A DNA stretch of 64,000 bases from positions 1 through 64,000 of IMG/VR virus record IMGVR_UViG_3300021425_003044; one strand, written 5' to 3'. The stretch's first letter is position 1; each line of letters opens with the position of its first letter. Of the stretch, positions 36,387 through 43,972 are shown piece after piece. Under the pieces are notes generated by a model that saw only the letters and a program-made list of their open reading frames with translations, searched no databases and was not told where the DNA came from. The DNA comes from a virus. The translations under genes and the position numbers were made by a program.

Positions 36387-38912
36387 ATGGGGTTTTGGAA
36401 TAGACCTTCAGGTATAATATTAGCTGAGCTAGAAGAAAAACGAACTACATCAATATCGTTACCAATTGCAAGCAATTTTTTACCTATACAAGAAAATAAT
36501 ATAACAGTATCTTTACATTCTGGAAATCTTCCCCGTGGAATGTATTTAGAAAATAGGACTATCAAAGGCACACCATTTGAAGTTTTAATTGACACAGTTT
36601 ACACATTTGTCATTAGAGCAGAACAATATGGAGTAATAGAAGATAGGACATTTAAAATAATAGTGGTAGGTTCAGACGAGCCTGTTTGGTCCACGCCCGC
36701 AGGAAACTTACCTATAGGCGAAAATAATAGATATTTCATAATTGATAGCGAAATTGTAGACTTCCAATTAATTGCATACGATCCAGATACATCAGCAGGA
36801 GATGTGATAGAATATTACATACAGCCTGGTGACGGAGAATTACCTCCTGGATTAAGTCTTACTATCGATGGCAGGATTGTTGGCATTGTAGAACCAGTTT
36901 TAGCCTTAGAAAAGCAAGCAGGATCAGGTAATTATGACGCAGGCTTATATGGTTCTTTCCCATTTGATTTTGGAGGGGAAGTATCGGATAATGGTTTTGA
37001 TAGCTGGTTCTATGATACCGTTGTTTTTGATACAGAATTTCCTTCAGCAGTTCCGAGGAAATTAAATAGATATTACAAATTTTTAGTCAGTGTAGCTGAT
37101 GCAACCACAGTTGTAAAAAGAGAATTTACAATTTATTTAGTAGGAGACGATTTCCTAAGAGCTGATAACACAGTAATGAAAATTGCTAATGGAGTGTTTA
37201 CAGCTGACAATACACACATAAGAACGCCGGTTTGGTTAACACCTGCAAATTTAGGTTTCAAAAGAGCAAACAATTATATAACAATTTTTTTAGATGTAAT
37301 AGAATTAGATTCATTAGTTGGCATAATTACATACGAATTACTTGCTACAAATACTGATGGAAGTCCTTCCACTGTTCCGCCTGGATTAAAATTTGACGAG
37401 TATAACGGAGAATTAGCAGGAAGAGTACCTTATCAAAATGCAGTAACTAAAGAATATAAATTTACTGTAAGAGCAAAAAGAAGATTTCCTAATTCAACAG
37501 AAGAAACAATAAAAGATAAAACATTTTATATAAGTTTGCTTGGAGAAATAGATAGCAATATCCAATGGCTAACAGAATCAGATTTAGGATTAATTAGTAC
37601 AAATTTTGTAAGCGTTTTAAAATTAAATGCACAAACCACAGTTCCTAATGCAATTTTAATATATAATATAGAAAATGGGAATTTACCTCCAGGATTACGG
37701 CTTTCGCCCGACGGATCTATTGTAGGAAAAGTTAATTCTTACGGTGACAATCAAAATCCAGGGGTAACATTATTTGACACTGCAGAAACAACTTTAGATT
37801 TAAATACAACCACAATAGATAGAAAATATGAATTTACTGTAAAAGTAAGAGATCATGTTGGTTATTCTGCTATATCAAAAACATTCTATATACAAATTAA
37901 AGATCCAAGTGATAAAAATTTTAGCAATTTATATGCTAGACCGTTACTTAAAGAATCTTTACGCCTAGAATTTAAAAACATTATTAATAATCAAGATTAT
38001 TTTAATAATGAGTATATTTATAGACCTTATGATCCGAATTTCGGCATACAAAGGAATCTTAGTATGTTAGTGTACGCAGGCATAGAAACAAAAGATTCTG
38101 GCTATTATGTATCTGCAATTGCAAAAAATATTAAAAGAAAAAAATACATATTAGGAGATATAAAAACTGCAGAAGCTAAAACACCAGGCACAAATGATAT
38201 TGTATATGAAGTAGTTTATATAGATGTTATTGATTTAGGCATTGCAGAGCGTAAAGGTGTTAGAAAAGTTATAGAGGTAAATAAAAACAAGAAAATTACT
38301 GTTGACCAAAGTTTATTTAACCTAGATTTAACAAGTCCGCAAATAGCAAAATCTAGAGGCATACGTATAAAAACTAATTTGCAAGGAATAATAGAAATAG
38401 ATTTTGATCCAAATTTTATTATAGAAGCTAGGACTGGTGAAAATTTATTAATTGATATTAATCCTCTTACAATTAATGAAAAAGTTATTGCTGGTAACCA
38501 AATTCCGGGCTATAACGAACCTTTTAGGGTAAAACCTGATCCAGAAAACACAATTAAAACAGATTATAACGGAATAAGTGTAGATGGAAGTAATGCAACA
38601 AAAAGATACATTTCTAGTATAAATCATGTTAGAGAAAATATACGAGCAATAGGAGAAACTGAAATTGAATTTTTACCTCTTTGGATGCGTACTGCCCAAG
38701 GCAAAACTTTAGAATATCTAGGCTATACAAAAGCTATACCATTATGCTATTGTAAACCGGGCACAAGTAAAGAAATTTTAAGTGCATTAGAAAGAGATAA
38801 AATCTCATTTAAAAATTTTAATTTTGATATTGATCGATTTGTTATAGATACAACAACAGGAAATTCGAATGAGCAGTACCTAGTATTTCATAATTACAAA
38901 TACAACATTTAA
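36387..38912 (+). CDS. virion protein with Ig-like (He_PIG) repeats
   Basis: The 841-residue protein contains at least four copies of the putative Ig signature (L/V)P(P/R)G(L/M)x(L/F)...G.(I/L).G. They are LPRGMYLENRTIKG (about 48), LPPGLSLTIDGRIVG (about 151), VPPGLKFDEYNGELAG (about 330) and LPPGLRLSPDGSIVG (about 433). Such domains mediate weak surface binding in many phage virions. The last 300 residues are Lys/Asp/Asn-rich without this repeat and end in an unrecognised domain. The late promoter upstream and the fibre neighbours support a structural, adsorption-related role. Confidence 0.72.
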   Translation: MGFWNRPSGIILAELEEKRTTSISLPIASNFLPIQENNITVSLHSGNLPRGMYLENRTIKGTPFEVLIDTVYTFVIRAEQYGVIEDRTFKIIVVGSDEPVWSTPAGNLPIGENNRYFIIDSEIVDFQLIAYDPDTSAGDVIEYYIQPGDGELPPGLSLTIDGRIVGIVEPVLALEKQAGSGNYDAGLYGSFPFDFGGEVSDNGFDSWFYDTVVFDTEFPSAVPRKLNRYYKFLVSVADATTVVKREFTIYLVGDDFLRADNTVMKIANGVFTADNTHIRTPVWLTPANLGFKRANNYITIFLDVIELDSLVGIITYELLATNTDGSPSTVPPGLKFDEYNGELAGRVPYQNAVTKEYKFTVRAKRRFPNSTEETIKDKTFYISLLGEIDSNIQWLTESDLGLISTNFVSVLKLNAQTTVPNAILIYNIENGNLPPGLRLSPDGSIVGKVNSYGDNQNPGVTLFDTAETTLDLNTTTIDRKYEFTVKVRDHVGYSAISKTFYIQIKDPSDKNFSNLYARPLLKESLRLEFKNIINNQDYFNNEYIYRPYDPNFGIQRNLSMLVYAGIETKDSGYYVSAIAKNIKRKKYILGDIKTAEAKTPGTNDIVYEVVYIDVIDLGIAERKGVRKVIEVNKNKKITVDQSLFNLDLTSPQIAKSRGIRIKTNLQGIIEIDFDPNFIIEARTGENLLIDINPLTINEKVIAGNQIPGYNEPFRVKPDPENTIKTDYNGISVDGSNATKRYISSINHVRENIRAIGETEIEFLPLWMRTAQGKTLEYLGYTKAIPLCYCKPGTSKEILSALERDKISFKNFNFDIDRFVIDTTTGNSNEQYLVFHNYKYNI

Positions 38913-38917
38913 AAACA

Positions 38918-38924
38918 ATAAATA
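38918..38924 (+). promoter_or_regulatory. late promoter element ATAAATA
   Basis: AATAAATATT begins 5 bases after the preceding stop and lies 14 bases before the ATG at 38939. A GGAGA ribosome binding site lies just before the ATG. Confidence 0.65.
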
Positions 38925-38938
38925 TTAATGGAGAAAGC

Positions 38939-39496
38939 ATGTCAAGTATAGTTTCAATAGATATAAATGAAAATTTTCCTGTAGCTGGACAGGATAACGA
39001 TAGTCAAGGATTTAGAGATAATTTTAACATCATTAAAAACTCATTAGCAACTGCTAATGCAGAAATTACAATTTTAGAAAATAATACAGCAAAAACCAAC
39101 ACTGACAATAATTTTAACAATAACGAAATTCAAGAAGCAGTTCTTGTGAATACAACGCAAAAAACTACAACACAAGCAACAGCAACTTCTATTCCAATAA
39201 ATTGGACTTTTGGCCAGCACCAAAAAGTAATAGTTTCAGATGATGTTACATTAACTTTGGCATCCTGGCCTGCAAGTGGAACCTATGGTGAAATAATTAT
39301 TACTGTATTAGCCGATGATGTAGAAAGAACTATTTCTTGGGCAGCAACAGAGGGAAATAATATCAAATATACCACAGACGGTTTTTCTCTAAATTTCACT
39401 ACGCAATCTAGTACAAATCCAAAAATCTTTAAATTTTGGTCAATAGATGGAGGTGCAACTGTTTATGCTCAATATTTAGGAGAATTTGTATCTTGA
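38939..39496 (+). CDS. small virion protein with diverged fibre anchor
   Basis: The 185-residue protein begins SIDINENFPVAGQDND...GFRDNFNIIKNSL, a diverged form of the NIG...GDxLRxxFxKxNxNF anchor of the larger fibre proteins. A short helical linker follows, then a beta-sandwich-like C-terminal domain (QHQKVIVSDDVTLTLASWP, GEIIITVLADDVE). It could be a minor fibre or a decoration or attachment protein. Its stop overlaps the TTG start of the next gene. Confidence 0.6.
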   Translation: MSSIVSIDINENFPVAGQDNDSQGFRDNFNIIKNSLATANAEITILENNTAKTNTDNNFNNNEIQEAVLVNTTQKTTTQATATSIPINWTFGQHQKVIVSDDVTLTLASWPASGTYGEIIITVLADDVERTISWAATEGNNIKYTTDGFSLNFTTQSSTNPKIFKFWSIDGGATVYAQYLGEFVS

Positions 39497-39702
39497 CTCA
39501 TCCCTTATCTGGTAATTTATCTGCTTTTACAGATAAAGAATTATATGACAAATATAAAGAATTACAAAATAAATATTGGTCTGTTAGCAACATTTCTGTA
39601 AAACTTCAAATAGAAATGCTATTAGCAGATTATCATTTAGAAATAGAAAATAGAAAAGGAAAAGAAAATAAAGAACTTGACGAGTTAATAAAAGTAGTAT
39701 AA
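39493..39702 (+). CDS. small conserved phage protein, TTG start
   Basis: The TTG at 39493 shares TGA with the preceding stop and has AGGAGA upstream, giving 69 residues L(M)THPLSGNLSAFTDKELYDK. An in-frame ATG at 39436 would give an implausible Cys-rich N-terminus read from the other gene. Helical, with DKELYDKYKELQNKYW and IEMLLADYHLEIENR, it resembles a small protein (HPL...NLS..(D)xEL...Y.EL) that I remember from many T4-like cyanophages. The function is unknown. Confidence 0.6.
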   Translation: MTHPLSGNLSAFTDKELYDKYKELQNKYWSVSNISVKLQIEMLLADYHLEIENRKGKENKELDELIKVV

Positions 39703-39711
39703 AATAACTTT

Positions 39712-40203
39712 ATGTCAGAAAAAACAAAAGAAATAATGCATCTAATGTACTTGAATAATTTCGAAATTCTAAAAAAATTAGAGATTTCGCAAGACATAGA
39801 TGTAAAAAAATATAATAAACATGCATCTAAATTTAATGCGCCTATACTACAATATAAATCAGAACAAGATCTCCCACAAGAACAACAAGATAAAATACTT
39901 CAGAGTGCCTGGCTTATGCCAGCTAAATATAGTTTGATTAACATTGAAGATTTTTTAATTGCAAAATGCAATACAAGAGAAGAACAAATAAGAGTACAGG
40001 AAGAGTTATCAAAATACAAAGATCAGAACTTATTGCCATTATTACAATATATGATATTTCTTGTTGACACATTACGGCAAAATAATATTATCTGGGGTGT
40101 AGGTCGTGGATCAAGTGTATCTAGCTTTGTACTTTATTTAATTGGTATAAATAGAATAAATCCAATAAAATATAATTTAAATTTTCATGAATTTTTAAAA
40201 TAA
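39712..40203 (+). CDS. DnaE-like fragment protein (GRGSS motif)
   Basis: The 163-residue protein ends with LLPLLQYMIFLVDTLRQNN then IIWGVGRGSSVSSFVLYLIG and INPIKYNLNFHEFLK. This is the palm entry segment of bacterial DNA polymerase III alpha, where the pattern is YF.I..D.....N.I.VG.GRGSA..S.V.Y.LGIT.IDP.KY.L.FERFL. In the polymerase the next residues are PDxDxD, which carry the catalytic aspartates; this protein stops exactly before them. It therefore cannot polymerise alone. It is intact, has its own ribosome binding context and sits among late structural genes. A packaged, regulatory or decoy role is possible but unknown. Confidence 0.6.
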   Translation: MSEKTKEIMHLMYLNNFEILKKLEISQDIDVKKYNKHASKFNAPILQYKSEQDLPQEQQDKILQSAWLMPAKYSLINIEDFLIAKCNTREEQIRVQEELSKYKDQNLLPLLQYMIFLVDTLRQNNIIWGVGRGSSVSSFVLYLIGINRINPIKYNLNFHEFLK

Positions 40204-40213
40204 GGGAAAAACA

Positions 40214-40573
40214 ATGGAGAAAAATACAAGAGTAGCAGGCGGTGTATATCTTTCTGCTAAAGGAAAAAAAGTAGATATGGATAGCTTACGCCAACGAAAT
40301 GAGTTAATGCCAGCTGTAGGTAATATTCCCGTAAATGCAAGAGGTGACTTATTAGGGAAAGGCGGAAAAATTATTAAGACCCGAGAAACCATAATGAAAG
40401 AATATTATGAAAAAAGTAAAGGCATGCCCGAAGAACAAATTGAATATCCTCAAGAGATTAAAGTTGAGAATACCATAGATTCTCCACAGAAAAAAAATAA
40501 GAAAAAAGCAGAACTTAACACAGACAAATGGTTAGAAGACGCAGACGGAAATTTTATTCCTAAGGAAGCTTGA
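40214..40573 (+). CDS. conserved hypothetical phage protein
   Basis: This 119-residue basic protein contains KKVDMDSLRQRNELMPAVG and GNIPVNARGDLLGKGGKI, a segment I remember as conserved in marine T4-like phages. A Lys-rich stretch (QKKNKKKAELN, about 89-99) and a final WLEDADGNFIPKEA follow. No enzyme motif is seen. It overlaps the next gene by one base and may be a small structural or DNA-binding protein. Confidence 0.6.
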   Translation: MEKNTRVAGGVYLSAKGKKVDMDSLRQRNELMPAVGNIPVNARGDLLGKGGKIIKTRETIMKEYYEKSKGMPEEQIEYPQEIKVENTIDSPQKKNKKKAELNTDKWLEDADGNFIPKEA

Positions 40574-40815
40574 TGCGTAGATTTTTTGTTTATCATATAA
40601 CAAAAAATTACTGTATAGAATTAGATTTTTTTAAATCTTTTATTTCTTTAGGTTGGTTTGCAATATTAAATTACACAATGGACATTAGATTAAAAGGATC
40701 ACATAAAGGATTTTATTGGTCCTTTTATCTACTAGGTTTTAAAATTTTTGAAATAAACATTTACAATAAAAATCACGAAGAAGGTCGTGTTTACGACCCT
40801 ATAATAGATTATTAA
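40573..40815 (+). CDS. small hydrophobic hypothetical protein
   Basis: Starting at the ATG at 40573, overlapping the previous TGA, gives 80 residues. The protein is aromatic and hydrophobic (FFKSFISLGWFAILNY, FYWSFYLLGFKIF), so membrane contact is possible, but no clean transmembrane helix stands out. A TTG one codon upstream is an alternative start. No family is recognised. Confidence 0.5.
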   Translation: MRRFFVYHITKNYCIELDFFKSFISLGWFAILNYTMDIRLKGSHKGFYWSFYLLGFKIFEINIYNKNHEEGRVYDPIIDY

Positions 40816-40822
40816 AGGATAT

Positions 40823-41167
40823 ATGTACAATACAGTTAAAGGCAATTTAAAACCAGTTAAAGACAAGGTGCTTGTCAGTGAAATGCATTTTGGTGAGCAA
40901 GTCACTGCTGCAGGAATTATCTTACGTGACGACGACGGAAAAACACACGGCATACATCCTAGATGGGGTCGTGTATGGGCAAAAGGACCTACAAATAAGG
41001 AAGATTACGAAGTTGGTGATTGGGTATTAGTTGATCACGGACGCTGGACACATGGGATTAAATTAGAAACAGACACAGGCGAAATTACTGTAAGGATGGT
41101 AGATAATAAAGACATCTTAATGGCAAGTGAAGAAAAACCTGCAGACATTATTACAGGAGTAGAATGA
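40823..41167 (+). CDS. GroES-like co-chaperone (gp31-type)
   Basis: The 114-residue protein follows the Cpn10 pattern: LKPVKDKVLVSEM at the start, a mobile-loop region (HFGEQVTAAGIILRDDDG), GRVWAKGPTNKEDYEVGDWVLVDHGRWT and a final TVRMVDNKDILM. T4 gp31 replaces host GroES so that GroEL can fold the major capsid protein; the phage version here is expected to pair with host GroEL in the same way. It is coupled to a MazG gene by an ATGA overlap. Confidence 0.75.
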   Translation: MYNTVKGNLKPVKDKVLVSEMHFGEQVTAAGIILRDDDGKTHGIHPRWGRVWAKGPTNKEDYEVGDWVLVDHGRWTHGIKLETDTGEITVRMVDNKDILMASEEKPADIITGVE

Positions 41168-41574
41168 GTCAAATTGATTTAAACAAATACAAAGAATTTG
41201 TATCAGCAGTTACTTCAGCAGAAAGTAATGATACAAACGCTATGACAAAACGATTAAACAAAATTGAAAATGAAACTAACGTAAATATGGCACTACTTTT
41301 AACAGGTGCTATTGGACTCTCATCAGAAGGAGGAGAATTTGCAGAAATTGTTAAAAAATGCGTATTCCAAGGCAAGCCACTTGACCAGGATACTAGGTTC
41401 CATATCAAACGAGAACTTGGTGATATACTTTGGTATTGGATTAATAGTGTTCGTGCAATGGGGCTTGACCCGAATTCAGTGATTGAAGAAAATGTAAATA
41501 AACTTAAAGCAAGATATCCAGAGGGTGAGTTCGATGTATACTACAGCGAAAACCGTAAAGAAGGCGATTTATAG
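41164..41574 (+). CDS. mazG: MazG-like nucleotide pyrophosphohydrolase
   Basis: The 136-residue protein has the all-alpha NTP-PPase core: GLSSEGGEFAEIVKK (about 51-65, ExxE metal motif), RELGDILWYW (about 83-92, ExxD) and a final KL.ARYPEGEF typical of phage MazG. These enzymes hydrolyse NTPs or alarmones such as ppGpp. Many marine phages carry one, thought to modulate host metabolism or salvage nucleotides. A second, different family member lies at 42415. Confidence 0.8.
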   Translation: MSQIDLNKYKEFVSAVTSAESNDTNAMTKRLNKIENETNVNMALLLTGAIGLSSEGGEFAEIVKKCVFQGKPLDQDTRFHIKRELGDILWYWINSVRAMGLDPNSVIEENVNKLKARYPEGEFDVYYSENRKEGDL

Positions 41575-41597
41575 TGTTTTATTTTTCATCAAACGCA

Positions 41598-41615
41598 GTC
41601 TGCATTTTAGCAGGC
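41598..41615 (+). other. weak hairpin in the leader of the Bax-inhibitor gene
   Basis: GTCTGC and GCAGGC can pair (6 bp, one wobble) around the loop ATTTTA, in the 79-base leader before the ATG at 41654. No U-run follows, so it is not a terminator. It may be chance, or protect or regulate the mRNA. Confidence 0.25.
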
Positions 41616-41653
41616 GAGATAGCAAAAAGTAAAATTATAAAGGAATAATTGTT

Positions 41654-42343
41654 ATGAACACCCTATTTCAATCTAACGTAAACTCTATTAGACAAACAGA
41701 CGATGCTGGATTACAGCAGTTTATGACTACAATGTATAATCATACAGCCGCAGGATTAGCGGTAAGTGGTTTTACATCTTATATGGTGTATGCTACCGGT
41801 CTTATTAACATATTCCTAAGCGGTATTATGCTTTGGATTACAATGCTAGCTCCGCTCGGCATGATACTGTATTACAGTTTTAAAGGACAGGATTGGGATG
41901 TTTCTGCTATAACCAAATTTTATTACAGTTTTGTAATAGTCATGGGTATTGGAATGAGCAGTGTTTTTGCTGTATTTTCTAGCACCAGTATTGTAGAAGC
42001 ATTCTTAGCAACAGCATTAACATTTGGTGCTGCAAGTGCTTATGGTTATTTTACAAAAAGAGATCTAACCAGTTGGGGTAGCTTTTTAATTGTTGGCCTG
42101 ATTGGCATACTAATAGCTGGTTTAATAAATTTGTTTTTTGGTAGTCCGATGATTTCGTTTGTAATAAGTGTATTAGGTATAATTATCTTTACAGGCCTGA
42201 CAGCTTATGATAGTCAGCAAGCAAAGGAGATCTATCACACCACTGGAGATCCTAAATACGGTGTTCAATTTGCACTTAACTTGTACCTTAATTTTATCAA
42301 CCTTTTCCAAATGATCTTACATCTTATTGGCACTAGAGAATAA
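41654..42343 (+). CDS. Bax inhibitor-1 family membrane protein (YbhL/YccA-like)
   Basis: The 229-residue protein has about seven membrane segments and the BI-1 family signatures. The N-terminal GLQQFMTTMYNHTAAGLAVSG corresponds to bacterial GLRxYMxxVYxxMxxGLxxTG. In the middle, the sixth helix ends in FTGLTAYDSQQAKEIY with D186, and the last helix has ALNLYLNFINLFQMILHLIG. In BsYetJ a pair of aspartates forms the pH latch; the second is Asn here (N213), as in many proteobacterial members. Family members act as calcium or proton leak channels or protease modulators. A phage copy may tune membrane state during infection. It has its own leader and is followed by a terminator hairpin. Confidence 0.85.
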   Translation: MNTLFQSNVNSIRQTDDAGLQQFMTTMYNHTAAGLAVSGFTSYMVYATGLINIFLSGIMLWITMLAPLGMILYYSFKGQDWDVSAITKFYYSFVIVMGIGMSSVFAVFSSTSIVEAFLATALTFGAASAYGYFTKRDLTSWGSFLIVGLIGILIAGLINLFFGSPMISFVISVLGIIIFTGLTAYDSQQAKEIYHTTGDPKYGVQFALNLYLNFINLFQMILHLIGTRE

Positions 42344-42351
42344 TTTAACCA

Positions 42352-42379
42352 TTGACATCCTACTATAGTATGCTATTAT
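42352..42379 (+). promoter_or_regulatory. sigma70-type promoter nested in a palindrome
   Basis: TTGACA (42352-42357), a 16-base spacer and TATTAT (42374-42379), with TGC before the -10. It drives the operon mazG-like - gp44 - ferredoxin - thyX - dCMP deaminase. The palindrome at 42357-42390 covers the spacer and the start site, so it could also be an operator. Confidence 0.75.
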
Positions 42380-42395
42380 TATAGTAGGATTTTTT
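42357..42395 (+). terminator. intrinsic terminator-like hairpin overlapping a promoter
   Basis: ATCCTACTATA (42357-42367) and TATAGTAGGAT (42380-42390) are perfect 11-base inverted repeats around a 12-base loop, followed directly by TTTTT. This is a Rho-independent terminator layout for the Bax-inhibitor gene on the + strand. The loop holds the -10 hexamer of the next promoter. Confidence 0.6.
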
Positions 42396-42414
42396 ATGAC
42401 CACACGGAGACACT

Positions 42415-42693
42415 TTGCAACCTAGCCCTATTAACACACTACAACAATTGATGATTATTACCGCAGAAGAGTGCGGTGAACTTACACAAAGATGTAGCAA
42501 GATCATACGGAAGTATGCTACAATAGAAGAAATAGAAGAAGAGCAAAGACAAAAATTCGTAGAGGAAGCAGGCGATGTGTTGTGCATGCTAGAATTATTA
42601 GTAGCACACAAAATCACCAATTGGAAAGAGCTTAGACATCGTGTATCAATTAAACAGGATAAACTTAAAACTTGGAGTGAGTTAATCAAATGA
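42415..42693 (+). CDS. second MazG-like NTP pyrophosphohydrolase, TTG start
   Basis: Reading from a TTG at 42415 (ribosome binding site CGGAGA) gives 92 residues. The core ITAEECGELTQRCSKIIRKY (about 15-34) and EEAGDVLCMLELLV (about 50-63) supplies the ExxE and ExxD metal residues of all-alpha NTP-PPases. It is shorter than the gene at 41164 and differs in sequence, closer to dUTPase- or MazG-like house-cleaning forms. It is first in the replication and nucleotide operon and overlaps gp44 by 4 bases. Confidence 0.7.
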   Translation: MQPSPINTLQQLMIITAEECGELTQRCSKIIRKYATIEEIEEEQRQKFVEEAGDVLCMLELLVAHKITNWKELRHRVSIKQDKLKTWSELIK

Positions 42694-43604
42694 AAGAACT
42701 TTGGGTAGAAAAATATAGACCTAAGTCTGTAGAAGGATATGTTTTTAGAGATGAAGCACAAAAAAAGCAGATACAACAATGGATTAAAGATCAAAGTATT
42801 CCACATTTGCTTTTTAGTGGGAATGCAGGTATAGGCAAGACAACTTTAGCAAAATTACTGCTAAATGAACTAAATGTGAATGAGTTTGATATCTTAGAAA
42901 TAAATGCAAGTCGTACTAACTTAGTTGACGATGTGAGATTTAAAATTGTAAACTTTGTCCAAATGATTCCTTTTGGAGATTTTAAAGTTGTGCTTTTAGA
43001 CGAAGCAGACTATTTAAGTCATAATGCACAAGCCGCTCTTAGAGGTGTTATGGAGGAATATCATGAGTTTGCTAGATTTATATTAACATGTAATTATCCT
43101 AACAAAATTATTCCTGCTATCCATAGTAGATGCCAAGGATTCCATATTGCTCGGGTAGATCAAACAGAATTCACCGCTAGAGTAGCAGAAATTTTAATTG
43201 CAGAAAATGTAACACCAGATCTCGATATCCTTGATACATACGTCAAAGCTACCTATCCAGATTTACGCAAGTGTATAAATATGGTGCAAATGAATGTACA
43301 GGATAAAAGTCTACTTGCTCCACACGAAAGTGACTCTGGCGAAGCCGACTGGAAACTAGAGATGGTAGATCTTTTCAAAGCAGGTAAAATTGCAGAGGCT
43401 AGAAAGCTACTATGCGGCACAGTCCGTCCTGAGGAAATGGAGGGTATTTATAGATGGCTTTACGAAAATTTAGAATTATTTGGCGATGACGAAAAACAAG
43501 ATTCAGCAGTATTAATTATTAAACAAGGACTAGTTGACCACACATTAGTTGTTGACCCGGAAATTAATCTTGCTGCTGTACTAATTAAATTGAGTAGACT
43601 ATGA
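42690..43604 (+). CDS. 44: sliding clamp loader large subunit (gp44-like, RFC family)
   Basis: The 304-residue AAA+ protein begins [15 protein letters not shown], the RFC box of clamp loaders. It has Walker [10 protein letters not shown] (44-52), Walker [10 protein letters not shown] (101-109), the sensor 1 region ILTCNYP (131-137) and SRCQ (146-149). T4 gp44 forms the ATPase part of the gp44/62 complex that loads the gp45 clamp for replication and late transcription. The gp62 partner is not visible in this window. The downstream ferredoxin overlaps by 4 bases. Confidence 0.9.
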   Translation: MKELWVEKYRPKSVEGYVFRDEAQKKQIQQWIKDQSIPHLLFSGNAGIGKTTLAKLLLNELNVNEFDILEINASRTNLVDDVRFKIVNFVQMIPFGDFKVVLLDEADYLSHNAQAALRGVMEEYHEFARFILTCNYPNKIIPAIHSRCQGFHIARVDQTEFTARVAEILIAENVTPDLDILDTYVKATYPDLRKCINMVQMNVQDKSLLAPHESDSGEADWKLEMVDLFKAGKIAEARKLLCGTVRPEEMEGIYRWLYENLELFGDDEKQDSAVLIIKQGLVDHTLVVDPEINLAAVLIKLSRL

Positions 43605-43972
43605 CATATATTGTAGATGACAACTGTATTAATTGTAAACACATGGATTGCGTAGAAGTATGTCCAGTAGACTGCTTTTACGAAGGAGAAAATACTTTAG
43701 TGATTAATCCAGACGAATGTATCGACTGCGGAGTATGCCAGCCAGAATGCCCTGTAGATGCAATTTGGCCTGACACCAAAGTTGATCCAGCAAAAAAGCA
43801 ATTTTGGATAGACTTTAACCATAAATGGTCGCAAGAGTGGCCAAATATTACTGTTAAACGAAAAGAAGATGTACCAGCGGATGCAGCGGCATGGGCATAT
43901 CGCCCAAACAAGTTAGAAGAACATTTTTCAGAAAAACCCGGAAAAGGAGATCAACCAAAGGAAGATGAATGA
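43601..43972 (+). CDS. fdxA: 7Fe ferredoxin (FdxA-like)
   Basis: The 123-residue protein has the full cysteine set of a 3Fe-4S/4Fe-4S ferredoxin: C9, C17 and C50 for the 3Fe cluster and C21, C40, C43, C46 for the 4Fe cluster, in [11 protein letters not shown] and [18 protein letters not shown]12 and C25 are additional. The tail ([18 protein letters not shown]) is typical of alphaproteobacterial ferredoxin II. It transfers single electrons. Sitting between gp44 and thyX in an overlapping operon, it may feed reducing power to phage enzymes; which one is unknown. Probably acquired from a host. Confidence 0.88.
   Translation: MTYIVDDNCINCKHMDCVEVCPVDCFYEGENTLVINPDECIDCGVCQPECPVDAIWPDTKVDPAKKQFWIDFNHKWSQEWPNITVKRKEDVPADAAAWAYRPNKLEEHFSEKPGKGDQPKEDE

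Noticed and set aside
42363-42806. 147-codon - strand frame across the second MazG-like gene and the start of gp44
   Set aside because: It is antisense to two well supported genes and the translation is Cys/Ser/Leu-rich with no domain features.
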